DNA of 64,000 bases from Schistosoma haematobium (lineage: Eukaryota > Platyhelminthes > Trematoda > Strigeidida > Schistosomatidae): positions 46,224,361 to 46,288,360 of the forward strand of contig NC_067198.1 in NCBI RefSeq assembly GCF_000699445.3, given 5' to 3'. Position numbers and translations under genes: made by a program. The notes under the pieces were generated by a model. That model was not told the origin of the DNA and did not search any database. It saw only the letters and a list, made by a program, of their open reading frames with translations. Shown in pieces: positions 9,905 to 21,089 of the stretch. Every line of letters begins with the position of its first letter. Position 1 is the first letter of the stretch.

Positions 9905-10570
9905 ACCTAGAACGTGGATGTTTGTTATACCGTGTACAACTTGGGTGCTTGAATGCTTTAACCCTCCAAGTCACAACACAGAAAACGAGTGGAAAGAAAT
10001 CTTATTCCAGCCAGTCAATTATGATAGAAAACATCCGAGTATTTAGATTTCTTAATAAAACCAAATTATCATTACAATCATCTAATCCACATACATGTTT
10101 TTTTAGCATTTGTCCAATCGAGAAGCAATATGCTGAGATTCTGGAATTTTCTTCAAACGATAATTCTATGGAATTTCTTCGGTTCTTTCATAGCTTCTTA
10201 GAGCTTTCATGAGTTTACCGGGAGCCGTTCTCACAATTAACAGCTATGGTAAATGTGATGTTTGGAATGTGGTAGTGTAGAGTTAAGGACAATTATATGC
10301 ATGTTAGTAATTTGAAATGTGAACAGTATTATGTGTGTAGATAGTTGAATAAATGATCTATGTTGAATGGATTATTTTGATTTTGATTATAACAAAACTA
10401 TTCTCTTTTGTTTCCTACTAATTAGGATTTTAGTAATATGTCATTAGTTCCATCATTAACAATTTACTCAATGCTTTAATTTATTTGAAATTTTTAAGTC
10501 AACCTTCCTAATGATACTTAAATATCTAATGAATGTACTTGTATTGAATAAAACTTAATTACTATGTTAA
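9905..10570. other. Unassigned stretch
   Basis: Contains an open frame of 96 codons (9922-10212, plus) with no recognisable family or motif. I would not call it a gene. The remaining sequence is AT-rich and unremarkable. Confidence 0.4.
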
Positions 10571-10574
10571 TGTG

Positions 10575-11080
10575 CACATGTTCTACGAATGTCGTGCCAG
10601 AGAATTCCACGTCTTGCATTATTTATCGATGGTGGGAGTGATTGGAAAAAGCAGAGTGATGGTCAGTGTATGTATGGTGTCGCGGTATGAAAGAAAGTTG
10701 TACAGGACTGGCTTGTGTGGATCCCTCACGACTCCGTGGTTGGGGTTCTAGAGATGATGTAACATAGTGGCTAGAGATGTTATCAGATATGGCTCAGAAT
10801 AGAAGCCAATGGCAATCCTGCTGTAAATTTATTTTACTTTCTTCATTAAAAAAGACGTAACCTCTTTAAGTAGTAGGATTCTCTGTGGCTGTACTTTTGC
10901 TAATTGAACTGGCCATCCCATTATTGTTATTTTACTATCATACACTAATTTGTCTTCATCGTTGTACTTCTTTTTTCTTACATTCTTTATACCTTCACAT
11001 TCTCATTCTCATTGTGTGGCGCATATGTATCTGGTGCCCCTTTGTACTAATATTTATGTGTTCGAATAAATAAACAAAGT
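10575..11080 (+). mobile_element. LINE A 3' end fragment
   Basis: Plus-strand copy of the last part of LINE A. The coding part (10585-10860) mirrors the 14046-14330 region of the full copy ('MAQNRSQW' equivalent at about 10790-10812), with shifts. The 3'UTR ends 'gtggcgcatatgtat', 'ctaatatttatgtgtt' and an AATAAATAAAC tail (11060-11075), the same tail as 13797-13870. Confidence 0.75.
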
Positions 11081-11129
11081 AGTGTGCACATTAATTTACT
11101 TTTTAATTAAAAGTCGTCACTTTGAAATT

Positions 11130-11265
11130 CTATAGTTAAATTCATGAGTCAATTAAAGCTAGATCACCATGGAAAACCTGAAATCACTGGACGACCGTTT
11201 CATCCTAGTATGGAACTCCTCCACGATCATGCACACCGGACTCAAACCCAGAAGCTATCGGTCTT
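11130..11265 (-). repeat. HS2 repeat, 3' half, split by repeat C
   Basis: Minus-oriented HS2 from the 3' end through the hammerhead position to the box B region. It continues at 11806-11885 after repeat C, so the HS2 was in place first. Confidence 0.7.
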
Positions 11266-11269
11266 GTTT

Positions 11270-11805
11270 ATCTATTTATTTATTTTAACACATAGACATT
11301 GGTACAAGGAGGCACGAACTAAATATGCGCCACACAAATCTTACTTAAATTGTGTGAGGGGTGTGATACTGTCCGGGTGCCCAGACCGAGGCAGCTGGTT
11401 TTCTTAGTGAGCCACACACTGAGCCTTTGACCTAAAGGTTTAATCCAAAATGCAGTGGAGCAACGTCAGGAGATGCAGTCACATGGTAGCCGGCGACCAA
11501 CGATTGGTTCATATGCCATTTCTTCCCTTAGAATCCTGGCGCCCATGTGCTCCATTGGCCTAAAATTAGGGTTTTCCAACTCTCCTAGGTGGATCCTCTG
11601 TATCCACCGAGCAGCCTAAAGTGTTGGATTTTCGCTTTTCGTCCTCTCAATTTCGTAAACAACAGTAGTGCATCGAGAAGGCAGTGTGTAGGACTTCCTT
11701 GCTTGTGGTTGTATTCATGTGGTCACTTGAGAGCGTTTTGAAAGGATGAGCTGCCTCTTTTCATTCTTGGCCGTATCAGGGCATTTGGAGGGCATCAGTG
11801 TCGTG
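11270..11805 (-). repeat. Repeat C nested in HS2
   Basis: Minus copy: the LINE A-like tail comes first on the plus strand ('tatttatttattttaacaca' at 11271 onwards, then 'gcgccacacaaa'), followed by the repeat C body ('ccgggtgcccagaccg', 'catggtagccggcgacc'). The tail matches the LINE A 3' end at 13797-13880 over about 70 bases, better than the other copies do. Confidence 0.75.
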
Positions 11806-11885
11806 GGCGAACACTTAACTTCTTGACCAGTGATTTGGCATCCAACGATGTTAATGTTTAACTCCAACCAATCCACTTTGAGATT
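11806..11885 (-). repeat. HS2 repeat, 5' part after repeat C
   Basis: 'gaacacttaacttcttgacc', then 'ggcatccaacgatgttaatg' and 'aaccaatccac': the tRNA-like head and leader of the HS2 copy begun at 11130. Confidence 0.7.
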
Positions 11886-12760
11886 CACTTGTATTGTGTT
11901 CCTGTAAAATTATTTTTTAATTATTTACCATTCAAAGCTTATCTGCTTCACAACCACATGTGATTTACATAAGAAGGAAATAACTAAAACTGAAATGTTT
12001 CCTTGGAATCGTAAAATCATACAGATCAGATAATTTTTTTTAGATCACATGAGGGTGTTCTTGTTTTTCCCATTGGGAAATAAACAAAATCATTATCGTA
12101 ATTCATGTAAAGGTGAAAATATCGAATTCATTACGAATGAATATATTTCAATCAGTTGATATAAGAGGTAACAGTATGAAAATTCAGACAAGAAAGCTTA
12201 ATACCTTCAAAAAATTGATTATAGTTTGGAACTCAAATAGGTGGAAACACTGATCAGTATTATAATCGATATAGAGTCTGGAACAACTGTTGGTTAACTC
12301 AAGTTACCATACTATATCAGTACAGAAAGAGGAGTATACTTCACAAGGAAGGAATGAAGAGAAAATATGTATGGAACAGTACTAAGTAAAAATCTTGAAA
12401 GATATGCGACATGAAAACATCTGAACCACTGAGACTGATTGTGTGTGCTATCACGGATTCCAACCACTGATCATGATTGTTTGGTGGAGTCCAACTAGAT
12501 AGAGTGGACATACCGATATAACTCAGAAGATGACGATTTCATAAATTGTAGCCATATCTTGGTTCATGCGCTCCTAGCTTTTTTAAATCTAATACTAATC
12601 CGCTTGGTATTATAAATCGAGGTAGGCAGCAGCTAAGAGTTTGTAACATACATCCCAACCATTCGATTCTATAACAATCTAGTCTTGTCAGTCAACTTTT
12701 CATTTTCGCCTAGTGAATAGGCTTTGGGATTCTTTTATGAACCAATATTAAACGTATATT
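11886..12760. other. AT-rich stretch, nothing recognised
   Basis: No repeat copy or coding signal that I can support. Confidence 0.4.
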
Positions 12761-13260
12761 TTTATCGTATATTTGGTAAATAACTAAACTATTCATATTC
12801 ATATTCCTCTTATCATAAACTTTATTTTGACCTATGAACCATTGTTATACGTTTTACCATTCTTGATTTATGCCTTGTCTATTAGTCACTGCCTCATACA
12901 TTCACAGCCACATTTGGCCAAATTTTGTACAAATGTTATTTTCTATTTTATCGTACGATGTGGTCTGCTTGATTGGTATATAAACAGAGTATTTTTGAAA
13001 TATAATGATTCGCAGAGGCTGAGACTGGTGTTCTGGACTTAACTGGCTGAGCTAAGCAGAGAGCAGAACCAATCAGGACTCTAAACTGCTCGCACGTGTT
13101 TTACGCGTCCTTGGTGCGATCGATAATTCGCTGCTTCTGATTGGCGGCTTTGGGCTATAACACAGCCTCAGCATTGCTCATTCAGTTCTCCCACCATACG
13201 CAGAGCTTCAGGAACACTTGCTATCAAAGAGATGTAGCTTGAAGACATACTTTATTTTTA
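12760..13260 (+). other. TATA-containing block, possible solo LTR
   Basis: More GC-rich than its surroundings over 13000-13210, with a TATA box-like 'gtatataaacag' at about 12976 and CCAAT-like 'accaatcagg' at about 13068, plus a mirrored 'ctgattggcgg' at about 13137. It has no coding frame. The layout resembles an LTR or gene promoter, but no partner LTR, TSD or downstream gene is visible here, so the call is tentative. Confidence 0.3.
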
Positions 13261-13795
13261 CATGTCCTATTTCACAGACAGTGAGGAATATAAGTGAGAC
13301 TGGTAAACAAGCTCCTCCCCAAAACCACAGGTGACACAGGTTAAAGAAAGTCAGTCGAGCTTTCTAAATGTATGAGGAGATTTCTCCAGCAACCCAAACA
13401 TAAGGGCTAATAGAAGACTTAACGCAAACGAAGCGCCGATTGATCTTAACTACTTCACTTCACAGGATCATTGTACATACTGACACAGATCAGTCATGGA
13501 ACACCGTTTTGAACTTGGACGAATAGAAACGCATTCTTACATTGTTACTTAGTGTTTAGTAGGCTCAAAATTTTCTCAGCATCCTCATCAAACAGAAATA
13601 TCCTATCAGGATAGACCACAATACATTATTACCCGCTATTTCGAACGAATGATGAAAACGAAGTCGAGTAGAATTTTTGTAAAAAGATTATTGATTGACT
13701 TTACGATTTATGGTGAGCATATTTTAGATATATGATTGTCATAACACTAAATAACCAGCTGATTTTGAGTGAATAGCACTAGAAAGACCTAATAT
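13261..13795. other. Unassigned stretch
   Basis: No family or frame recognised. Confidence 0.4.
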
Positions 13796-14045
13796 TTATT
13801 TATTTATTTATTTATTTATTTGGACACATGAATATTGGTACAAGAGAGCGCCAATATATATGCGCCACACAAAACAATGAAAATTCGAGAGGAATACAAA
13901 GAAAGAAAAAAAAAGCTAAGGAGCGCAACAAAAAAAAAGAGAGAACAATAACGAAGAGATTGGTGTAAGGTAATGTGCTAGTAATGAGGGAACGCAAAGG
14001 TACAATCGGAAGAAATCTTTCAGGTAAGGGAGACAGAACCACTTT

Positions 14046-14468
14046 TTATGAAGAAAGTAAAAGAAGGTTACAGCAGGATCGCCACTGGCTTCTATTCTGA
14101 GCCATATCTGATAACGTCTCTAGCCACTGTGTAGCACCATCTCTCAGACCCCAACCAGGGAGTCGTGAAGGACCAACACAAGCCAGTCCTTTGCTGCTTT
14201 CTTTCATGCCACGACACCATGTCATGCACTGACCACCTCTCCGCTTCTTCCAACCAGTCCCAGAATCGGCAAATAATGCACGACGTGGAATTCTCTGGGA
14301 CGACATTCGTAGAACATGTCCAAGCCACCGAAGTCGGTGTTTCAAGATGGTAACACCAATTGAATTATCATCTCTGTGCCCGAACACACGATGCCGAACC
14401 TCTGCATTACTGACATGGTGTTGCCACCGAATGTCAGCAATCCTTCGGAGACAGCGATGATCGAACAC
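14046..14468 (-). pseudogene. LINE A C-terminal domain
   Basis: 140-codon segment in the same frame as the RT. It contains 'CLRRIADIRWQHHVSNAEV', 'HRLRWLGHVLRM' and the end motif 'MAQNRSQW', the C-terminal signature of RTE-type polyproteins; it may act in nucleic-acid binding, but its role is not well defined. Only the TGA at 14502-14504 separates it from the RT. The natural stop is at 14046-14048. Confidence 0.85.
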
Positions 14469-14501
14469 AGAGAGTCGTCTAACGTCCTCAACTCGGAGAG
14501 G

Positions 14502-15641
14502 TCAGGTTTCACATGCATAGAGCAAAACTGCTCTCACCGACGCGTTGTAGATCCGACCTTTTACAGCCAGACTAACATCACGAAGGCGCCAAAGATGGCC
14601 CAGATTGGCATAAGCCGCTCTGGCTTTCACTATTCGTGCATTGATCTCATCACTCACACCCCCACCAGCACTTATGCAGCTACCCAGATACACGAACTTC
14701 TCGACTACGTCTATCTGCTCACCATCCAGGGTGAGTACAGGATTGGAATCCTGCCAGTCTTGTAGAAGTACTTTGCACTTCGAAGGTGCAAAGCACATGC
14801 CATACCTACGGACACTGATTGTCAACTGATTAAGTGCGGATTGCGTGCCTTGGGCATTATCGCACATTAAGACAATATCGTCCGCATACTCAAGGTCGAG
14901 AAGTCTTTCTCCAGGCAACAGATCCACACCACCATTACTTACATTCATCAGAGCTGTTTCCAGAATGTCATCGATGGCAAAGTTGAAGAGGAATGGTGAG
15001 ATTGGGCAACCCTGCCTAACCCCACTGCTCGAATGGAACAATAGAGAGAGGTGGTTGTATGCCCTCACTCTGCCTGAGGTGTTTTTATATAGGGCTTTTA
15101 GGATGTTAATAAACTTCTCAGGCACACCCTTCTTCAATAGACAATCCCAGAGAACAGTCCTGTCCAACGAATCGAAGGCAGCCCTAATGTCAAGAAACAC
15201 TACGATTGTTGGCCTTTGAAAAGTATGGCGGTGTTCTAACATTTGGCGGAGGGTGAAGATATGATCAATACATCCTCGACCAGAACGAAACCCAGACTGC
15301 TCCTCGCGAGTCAATCTTTCTCGGGTTTTGAACAACCTACGAAGAATGATGGAAGCCAATAGCTTGGACGCAATCGGAAGTAGACATATCCCCCGATAGT
15401 TGTTGCAGGAACGACGTGAACCCTTTTTAAAGATAGGGACAACTATCGACTCATTCCATGACGTTGGTACACTCTTTAGCTCCCACACCTTTGTAAACAA
15501 CGTCGTCAATTCCTTAGTCAAAAAGTCACCACCATCTTTAAAAAGAGCCGGAGGTAAGTCATCTGGGCCAGGTGATTTGTGACGCTTCAAGAGTTGGAGT
15601 TCCTTGCGAACTTCCTCCTCGTTTGGTGGATCACTCGTCAT
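14502..15641 (-). pseudogene. LINE A reverse transcriptase domain
   Basis: 379-codon segment holding a whole RT core: 'SWNESIVVPIFKKG' (block 1), 'NYRGICLLPIASK', 'QSGFRSGRGCIDHIFTLRQ', 'VVFLDIRAAFDSLDR' (first catalytic Asp), 'SGVRQGCPISPFLFNFAIDD', 'LEYADDIVLM' (YADD at residues 252-255) and 'VEKFVYLGS'. The catalytic residues are intact. It is in frame with the endonuclease segment: 26 codons separate its first Met from the TAG. It stops at TGA 14502-14504 just after 'LLYACET', where a Trp is expected, and the frame continues in 14046-14468. Confidence 0.92.
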
Positions 15642-15719
15642 CGGCCATGGAGGGCAGGACAGTCTGACTGATGTTGCCGGAGCAGCAGGCCAGTTGAACT
15701 GCCCTTCGAAAAATTCTGC

Positions 15720-16979
15720 CTATCGTCCAAGACGTCGATGGATGTTAGTGATTGGCATCCCATCATCTTCGCAGATTGTTTCGCTCAAACCAGACTTCTT
15801 GCTGCCGGTGGTTCGGATGAGTTGGGAGAGCTTCCGGTAGTTACCAGATGCAGCTGCTGCTTCCAGCTCATTAGCACGCTTCGACCACCAGGCTTCTCGG
15901 TCCTTACGCAAGCTTTGCCCAATTTCCTTACGTAACATCCTTCGTTTATGGTCAAACTCACGGTCACCCGGAGTAGATCGACAGGCTTCAATGAGTTGTA
16001 AGGAACCTTCAGAAACCCAGTGCTTATAAGCGGGACGTTTCGCGAACCCACAACTGACTGTACCCGCCATTTTCATGGCGTCATGCAATTGCAACCAATG
16101 CTCATCTATACTTTTCGGTGGAGTGGTAGCTAGCCTAGAGGCTAGCTCGGTTCGATACTTAATTGCAACAGAAGTTGCAACCAGCTTGCTAATATCAATC
16201 CTTTGCTGGCGGTCACTTCGTTGTCCACTGAAAAGTAAGGCAAGATTGGCGCAGACCAAGGAATGGTCAGAGTCCAGATAGGTACTCCAAAAGGAGCGGC
16301 AGTCTTGTACACAACCACGCCAGCGGTAGCTGATCGCGTTGTGATCAATCTGAGTCCAGGCTTGAGATGCAGAGGGAGGACGCCAGGTGGCACATCGGCG
16401 ATGACTGTGCCGAAAGTTAGTGCTAGCCAGAAACAGGTTGTGGTCTGTGCACAGTTGCAGTAGACGGTTCCCGTTATCTGACCTGCGACCAACGAGTCCC
16501 CATCGGCCACCTAAACGACTCTCTTCTGTGCCTAGACGCCCGACCTGAGCATTCAAGTCTCCGGCTAGTACTACAATATCTGTCGAACGCACTTTCTGGA
16601 GAAGAACTGATAACTGGTGGTAAAACCCACCCTTGATTGCATCCGGGCTGCAATCTATCGGGGCATAGGCGGAAATGACGAAAAGACATCGTTTCTCACG
16701 CCGATTTCTTCTCACTTTGATGGAACTCTCTGATCTAACAGCACATAACCGACTGTTAATGGGGATCCAATCGACTAGTGCTGCCTCAGCTCTAGCGCTT
16801 AGTGCGACATTAACGCCTGCAAGACCAGACGAAGATGCCACAGGGTCCCCGGATAAGCGCACGTAAAACAAGCTTTTTGAAGTGACAGATGTAGAGCGAA
16901 TTTTTAGTACTTCACCAGAGTCTTGAATACGGGTCTCGGATAGACAACAAACATCGACATTAAGACTTCCTAAAGACAT
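15720..16979 (-). pseudogene. LINE A endonuclease domain (AP-endonuclease-like)
   Basis: 419-codon open segment. EEP/APE endonuclease signatures in order: 'CLSETRIQ' (catalytic Glu, near residue 15), 'ISAYAPID', 'VVLAGDLNAQVG' (Asp/Asn), 'TQIDHNAISYRW' and 'LDSDHSLV' (terminal Asp-His). This enzyme nicks target DNA for target-primed reverse transcription. The frame extends upstream: the segment 'LAAFNVRTLMQVG', the true start of the domain, is separated only by an in-frame TGA at 16995-16997. It ends at an in-frame TAG (15720-15722), where related copies suggest Trp; the RT follows in the same frame. Confidence 0.9.
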
Positions 16980-17189
16980 AGCCAGCCCTATCTGTCATCC
17001 GACCTGCATAAGCGTGCGAACGTTGAAGGCAGCCAGTTTGAATGGTGCACGTGGTTTCAGGAAAACTGCTTCAGTCCTCGTATTTGGTGGTAACATACAA
17101 TTTTCAACCGGACAGTGACTCGAAAACGTTTAGATACAGTCGGATTTCCACCAAAGACGAGCCGCTGTATAAGTATAAAAGAGGGTGAA

Positions 17190-17199
17190 TAATGTGGAA

Positions 17200-17231
<32 letters not shown>

Positions 17232-17300
17232 CAATAATAGTAATAATAATAATAGTATTAATAATGACAATAATTGTAATGATAATAATTTAAATCAATT
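17190..17300. repeat. AAT-rich microsatellite
   Basis: AAT/AAC-type trinucleotide tract between the LINE A 5' region and repeat C. The 75-codon poly-Asn frame over it (17185-17412) is an artefact of the tract. Confidence 0.8.
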
Positions 17301-17344
17301 GATTGTTTTTCGAAGCGAGAAAAGTAATTTCCATAGGCATAGAG

Positions 17345-17665
17345 AGTTCATCATTTGTGTGTGGGCTGTGATACTGCCCGGGTGCCCAAACCGAAGCAGG
17401 TGGTTTTCTTAGGGAGCCAGTCCCCGAGCCTTTGACCTAAAGGTCTAACCCACAAGGCAGTGGAGCATCGTAAGGAGATGCAATCCCATGGTAGCCGGTG
17501 ACCAACGATTGGTTCATACGCCATTTGTTCCCGCAGGATACTGGTGCCCATGTGCACCATTGGTTTGTGATCCGGTTAAAGCGCCGGACATTCTCTTTTC
17601 GTCCTCTCATTTTCGTAAACAACACCCCCGCCACGAGAAGGCAATGAGTAGGACCTAATATGTCG
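17345..17665 (-). repeat. Repeat C copy next to the LINE A 5' end
   Basis: Same orientation as LINE A and immediately upstream in its sense direction. It has the body of repeat C ('tgcccgggtgcccaaacc', 'catggtagccggtgacc') but no AATAAAT tail. It could be the LINE A leader itself, separated from the coding part by the AAT tract, or an independent truncated repeat C. The first reading explains why repeat C elsewhere has a LINE A-like 3' tail. Confidence 0.65.
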
Positions 17666-17799
17666 TCAACTTAGAAACCATTGTAAGAGAATCATCGCAC
17701 ATTTTAACATTTTAATTGTGACATTATAGTCTTGATGTCGAGTACGTTATTCATCAACGTTCCAATTTTCCTGAAAAAAGTAAGACAATGATATTCGTA

Positions 17800-18120
17800 A
17801 TTTTAGTAGTTGAGATCATGATTCAATTGAAGCTAGATCACCATGGAAAACCTGGAAGCACTGGATGGCCGTTCAGTCCCATTGTGGGACTCCTCAGAAG
17901 TGCAAATTCGAAGCCAGGACGTATCAGTCTTGCGCGTGAACTCTTGACCTCTAGACCACAGAGTCGGCATCAAAATAGTATCAGTGTCTAACTTCAACTA
18001 ATCTACAAAATGGCCGTCCAGTGCTTCCAGGTTTTCATGGTGGTCTAGCTTCAGTTGACTCATGATCTCAACTATTGAATTTACTATAATATGCACAAAA
18101 CCCCTTCTAATAATAATATT
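17800..18120. repeat. HS2 composite with inverted termini
   Basis: Minus HS2 segment (about 17812-18005) fused to a plus 3' end (about 18002-18120). The outer arms, 'gttgagatcatga' through 'ccatggaaaacctgg' and the mirror image, are long near-perfect inverted repeats of about 65 bases. The junction, at a GAAAT/GAAAC-like shared string, is the same as in 6385-6690, so the composite probably spread as a unit. The family 3' end 'cacaaaaccccttct' is at about 18095. Confidence 0.8.
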
Positions 18121-18289
18121 CGTGATGGAAAATTAAGTTTTGAGGAAGGGATTAGATATGGATTAGGTGAGGTGTTAGGTTTATTTAGGAGTAAAAGAGA
18201 CTTATTATAAAATATACATCAATATAAGGATAAGTAGCATGTAAAGATTGTTAAACTTCAATTGAACTTTTATTATAGATTAAAATAAA

Positions 18290-18615
18290 CTGAGACTCCT
18301 CGGCAGTGTTCATCCACGATCCTGCCTCACAAGATTCGAATCCAGAACCTATCAGTCTCGCACACAAGCGCTTAACCATCAAACCACCGAGCTGGTTAGT
18401 ATTCAACGGTGTTAGTGTCTAACTTCAACTAATCCACGAAATTTTAACGACACATCCATCATTATCTTCAGTAAGTTACTGTCTCACAACAGACCCGGTT
18501 AAACTACACTGGTCACTGCTTCTCACTAGAACTCCAGGAAATACCTCTTGGAGACCGTCACTAGTGAGCATACGTTGATCAATATGAGAAGAGGTTTTTA
18601 TGGATATGACAGTAA
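18290..18615 (-). repeat. HS2 repeat lacking its 3' end
   Basis: Minus copy from the hammerhead 5' half (18293-18310) through the tRNA-like part, leader and 5' end ('tcactagtgagcatacgttg' on the plus strand). It ends in 'gagaagaggtttttatgg', a reversed version of the 'aaaaccccttct' string that also marks the HS2 3' end, so this string occurs at both ends of the unit. Confidence 0.75.
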
Positions 18616-18659
18616 CTTTATTAGTTGATATCATTCTTAAAATGATGCGATTAGTATTC

Positions 18660-19220
18660 AATGCTACTGATAATACTTACCTCATACCCAATATAGTTGG
18701 AATCTACTGATCAGCAACATGATAATAACGAAAGTTTGCCTGCTTTAAAATTAAGAAAATTTAATGTAAAAAAGAAATAAATGAAAAGAATTTAATGAAG
18801 AAAATTTTCGGGGGGGGAGAGGAGGATTAGAGAACAATAAGAGAATGAAATTAATTTGTGTATTAGAATTATGAATGATGATTGTGCAATCGACAGTTAT
18901 GAAGAAAAAGAAGGTCATAACAACAAAAACTAGATCATAATGAAGAAAACTTGCTTAAAGAGCAACAATAATAATGATGATATCTAAATCTTACTACAGA
19001 AGAAAATTAAGGATAACGAAGGGTGAGAGTATATCAGTCCATCAACTCATGTCCGAACTCTACATTCAAAAACGATACACCCAACCTCTTATCTTTCCTT
19101 GACCCTAATTCCTTTTTGTAGAATGCTTTGGTTCTGTTTTTCTTTGTTTTGTTTTAAATTAATATTTCTGTAATTTTAAATCATAATCAGTTAATGTTAT
19201 CATTATTATTATTATTTTTT
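18660..19220. other. AT-rich stretch, nothing recognised
   Basis: No repeat or coding signal that I can support. Confidence 0.4.
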
Positions 19221-19239
19221 CATGGTTATTATTCAGTTT

Positions 19240-19550
19240 TTGAATGAGACTATGATTTATGGACGACTATTGAACGACGCTAAAGAGACCTTGAGAATAG
19301 ATGGTGATTGGAGGAAGTCAACAGGAAACCCTGGACCCGGATTTCATGCTACTTGGCACTCGTCAGTAAGATGTACCTGGAACTGGTGCTCCCTGACGGT
19401 ATCTATCCCGGATCACCCAGCTTCACATTCAGAAACGTTACCGCTGGGCTATCCAGGCCGCGACCGGTCGATAGCATTTCATCTGCACTAAGAAGGACTT
19501 GACACATATGACATTGATCATCATCCAGTGATCAATCAATTGTGAGACCT
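19240..19550. repeat. HS3 tRNA-like repeat with inverted 3' fragment
   Basis: Minus HS3 segment at 19290-19468, including hammerhead-type 'tcgtcag' with GCAC stem arm (19367-19385) and the box A/B-like head near 19420-19460, joined to the HS3 3' end in the opposite orientation (about 19470-19550, ending in the 'tgatcaatcaatt' hairpin region). The core retains CTGACGA and GAAAT. Confidence 0.7.
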
Positions 19551-19559
19551 TGAAAATGT

Positions 19560-19985
19560 CCACCTTATAACCAGGATCAAATGAGGGTTATAAACTAGTG
19601 TGAAGAATTAGAATTATGATTTACAGACATCAAATATAATGCCGAAACTCTATTTAATCAAATGTATGAATTAATTTCGAGCCAAAATTCAAGACCTGTT
19701 TTCCTAAAACTGATTGGTTCGTCCAGTTTTTTTGTTACGGCCTTTATGTTTTTTTTCTTCATATCTGTCAAGTGAACAATTATCTTTTAGAATTCTGACA
19801 TGTAACTTAATTTCATCCTTCTATTGTTCTCTCACCTCCTGATGATTACTCAATCTCACTTGGTAATTGGAGTCTCGAATCAATTTATGGCGTAATCTTT
19901 TCTATCCTTCTGTAGATATCTATTTACCGTATAACTATAAGTACGAATGTATACCTTGAATAAATGACACAATGGGTTATTTTAA
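19560..19985. other. AT-rich stretch, nothing recognised
   Basis: No repeat or coding signal that I can support. Confidence 0.4.
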
Positions 19986-19989
19986 TAAA

Positions 19990-20275
19990 GGAAATTTAAC
20001 TCCAATCAATCATTGGTAGAAATTAGACATTAATGTCATTGGATACTGGCTCAATGGCCTAGAGGTTAAGCGTTTGCCCGTGAGACCGATAGGCCCTAGC
20101 TTCGAGACCCGCGGGTAAGAATTTGAATGCGCACCTCTGAGGAGTAGCACAAAAGTACGAAATGGCCGTCCAACACTTTCAGGTTTTTCATAGTGGTCTA
20201 GCTTTAACTGACTCATAAATTCAACTATTAAATTGCTACAATTTTCACAAAACCCCCTTCTGATAAAGACTATAA
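19990..20275 (+). repeat. HS2 repeat, full 3' end
   Basis: Plus copy with leader, tRNA-like part (20050-20115), hammerhead position (20130-20175; CTGAGGA kept, stem II arms altered, GAAAT present, GTC cleavage triplet present) and the family end 'cacaaaacccccttctgata' (20247-20266). Confidence 0.8.
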
Positions 20276-20394
20276 ATATTTTCAAGGAAAGACATTTTAA
20301 TTTAAAGTGTAAATATTCGATGTATTTGAATCTTATTCAACTTGACGTTTTGGGAAGAATGAAAAGTAGACTTAGATGGCACTGTAGCATTAGT

Positions 20395-20785
20395 TACTAT
20401 GTTAAGACCACATAACCATATTCTAGCTTCTGGACAAACCAATTTATTCATTATACTTGAGTCACATTTTGACCTTGTCAATTATTTGCTTCACTATCTT
20501 CTCTTCACTTCTCCAATTTCTTTCTCTCTTCCTTCTTTGTTTTGCCTCCCTGACTGCCTGTTCAAATCAACGAGTACATGAAATATACATATTCAGAATC
20601 CATTCTCGTATTTAGCTTACTTAATTCCTCTCTATTCACTAATTCGGATTAAATCAATACTAATATACGAGAATAGTCAAGATGTATATTTCGACAGCAA
20701 TCATTCAATAACGATCATTTATCCGATCTAACTAAAGTCAGATTAAAGGGTTCCACTAAAGTGGTGAGCCCGTCGATAAATTTCT
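20395..20785 (+). repeat. Repeat D, copy 1
   Basis: Shares blocks with 27190-27630 and 47540-48025: 'cttgagtcacattttgacct', 'acatatgtattc'-like and 'gatcatttatccgatct'. It ends near a palindrome-like 'ccactaaagtgg' (about 20755). No conserved coding frame. In all three cases repeat D lies within about 130 bases of an HS2 end. Confidence 0.65.
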
Positions 20786-20814
20786 GCTCAAAATACTGGA
20801 TATTTTAATGGTAC

Positions 20815-21085
20815 GGTAAGGTAAGGGCCTATATCACAATCTTATTAACTCTGCAATAGATGTCTCCTATTGACATATGTGCATCCTGTGCGGATTGCCC
20901 CGATAATGCCTTAAGTCACAAGCAAAGATGCATGGTGGCTAGCAAGGGAATTCAGGACGTGCATTTCGTCCTATTTACAATTCGTCAGATGGATGTACCT
21001 ACATCCTAGAGTTGATGTTCACCCAGTGACTCGAAACAAATACCGTTCGCTTCAAACGTCATTGCGTTATTCACTTGGCTACAGT
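20815..21085 (-). repeat. HS1 (Smα-like) repeat
   Basis: Minus copy with the tail ('catatgtgcatcctgtg'), the hammerhead region (20952-20995: CTGACGA and GAAAT with GTC present, but stem II unpaired) and the tRNA-like head ('accgttcgcttcaaacg', 21047-21063). Probably inactive as a ribozyme. Confidence 0.8.
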
Positions 21086-21089
21086 TCAA

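Larger units (their letters stand above)
13797..17180 (-). mobile_element. LINE A: nearly complete RTE-type non-LTR retrotransposon
   Basis: Minus-strand element with a 5' region (about 17090-17180), a single long frame encoding an APE-type endonuclease and reverse transcriptase (17090 to 14046), a 3'UTR (13822-14045) and an AAATA-type tail (13797-13822). The endonuclease-RT order without a separate ORF1, short 3'UTR and simple-repeat tail fit the RTE clade (schistosome SR2-like); the clade is inferred from motifs. All coding segments remain in one frame, with three stop codons and no frameshift, so this is a recently active copy. Repeat C, apparently its leader, lies upstream at 17345-17665. 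Confidence 0.85.

Noticed and set aside
9922..10212. Open frame of 96 codons
   Set aside because: No recognisable motif, no conserved counterpart in the window and unremarkable composition; chance frames of this length are common here.
15604..17100. Several plus-strand frames of 60-90 codons over LINE A
   Set aside because: They are shadows of the minus-strand endonuclease/RT coding sequence.
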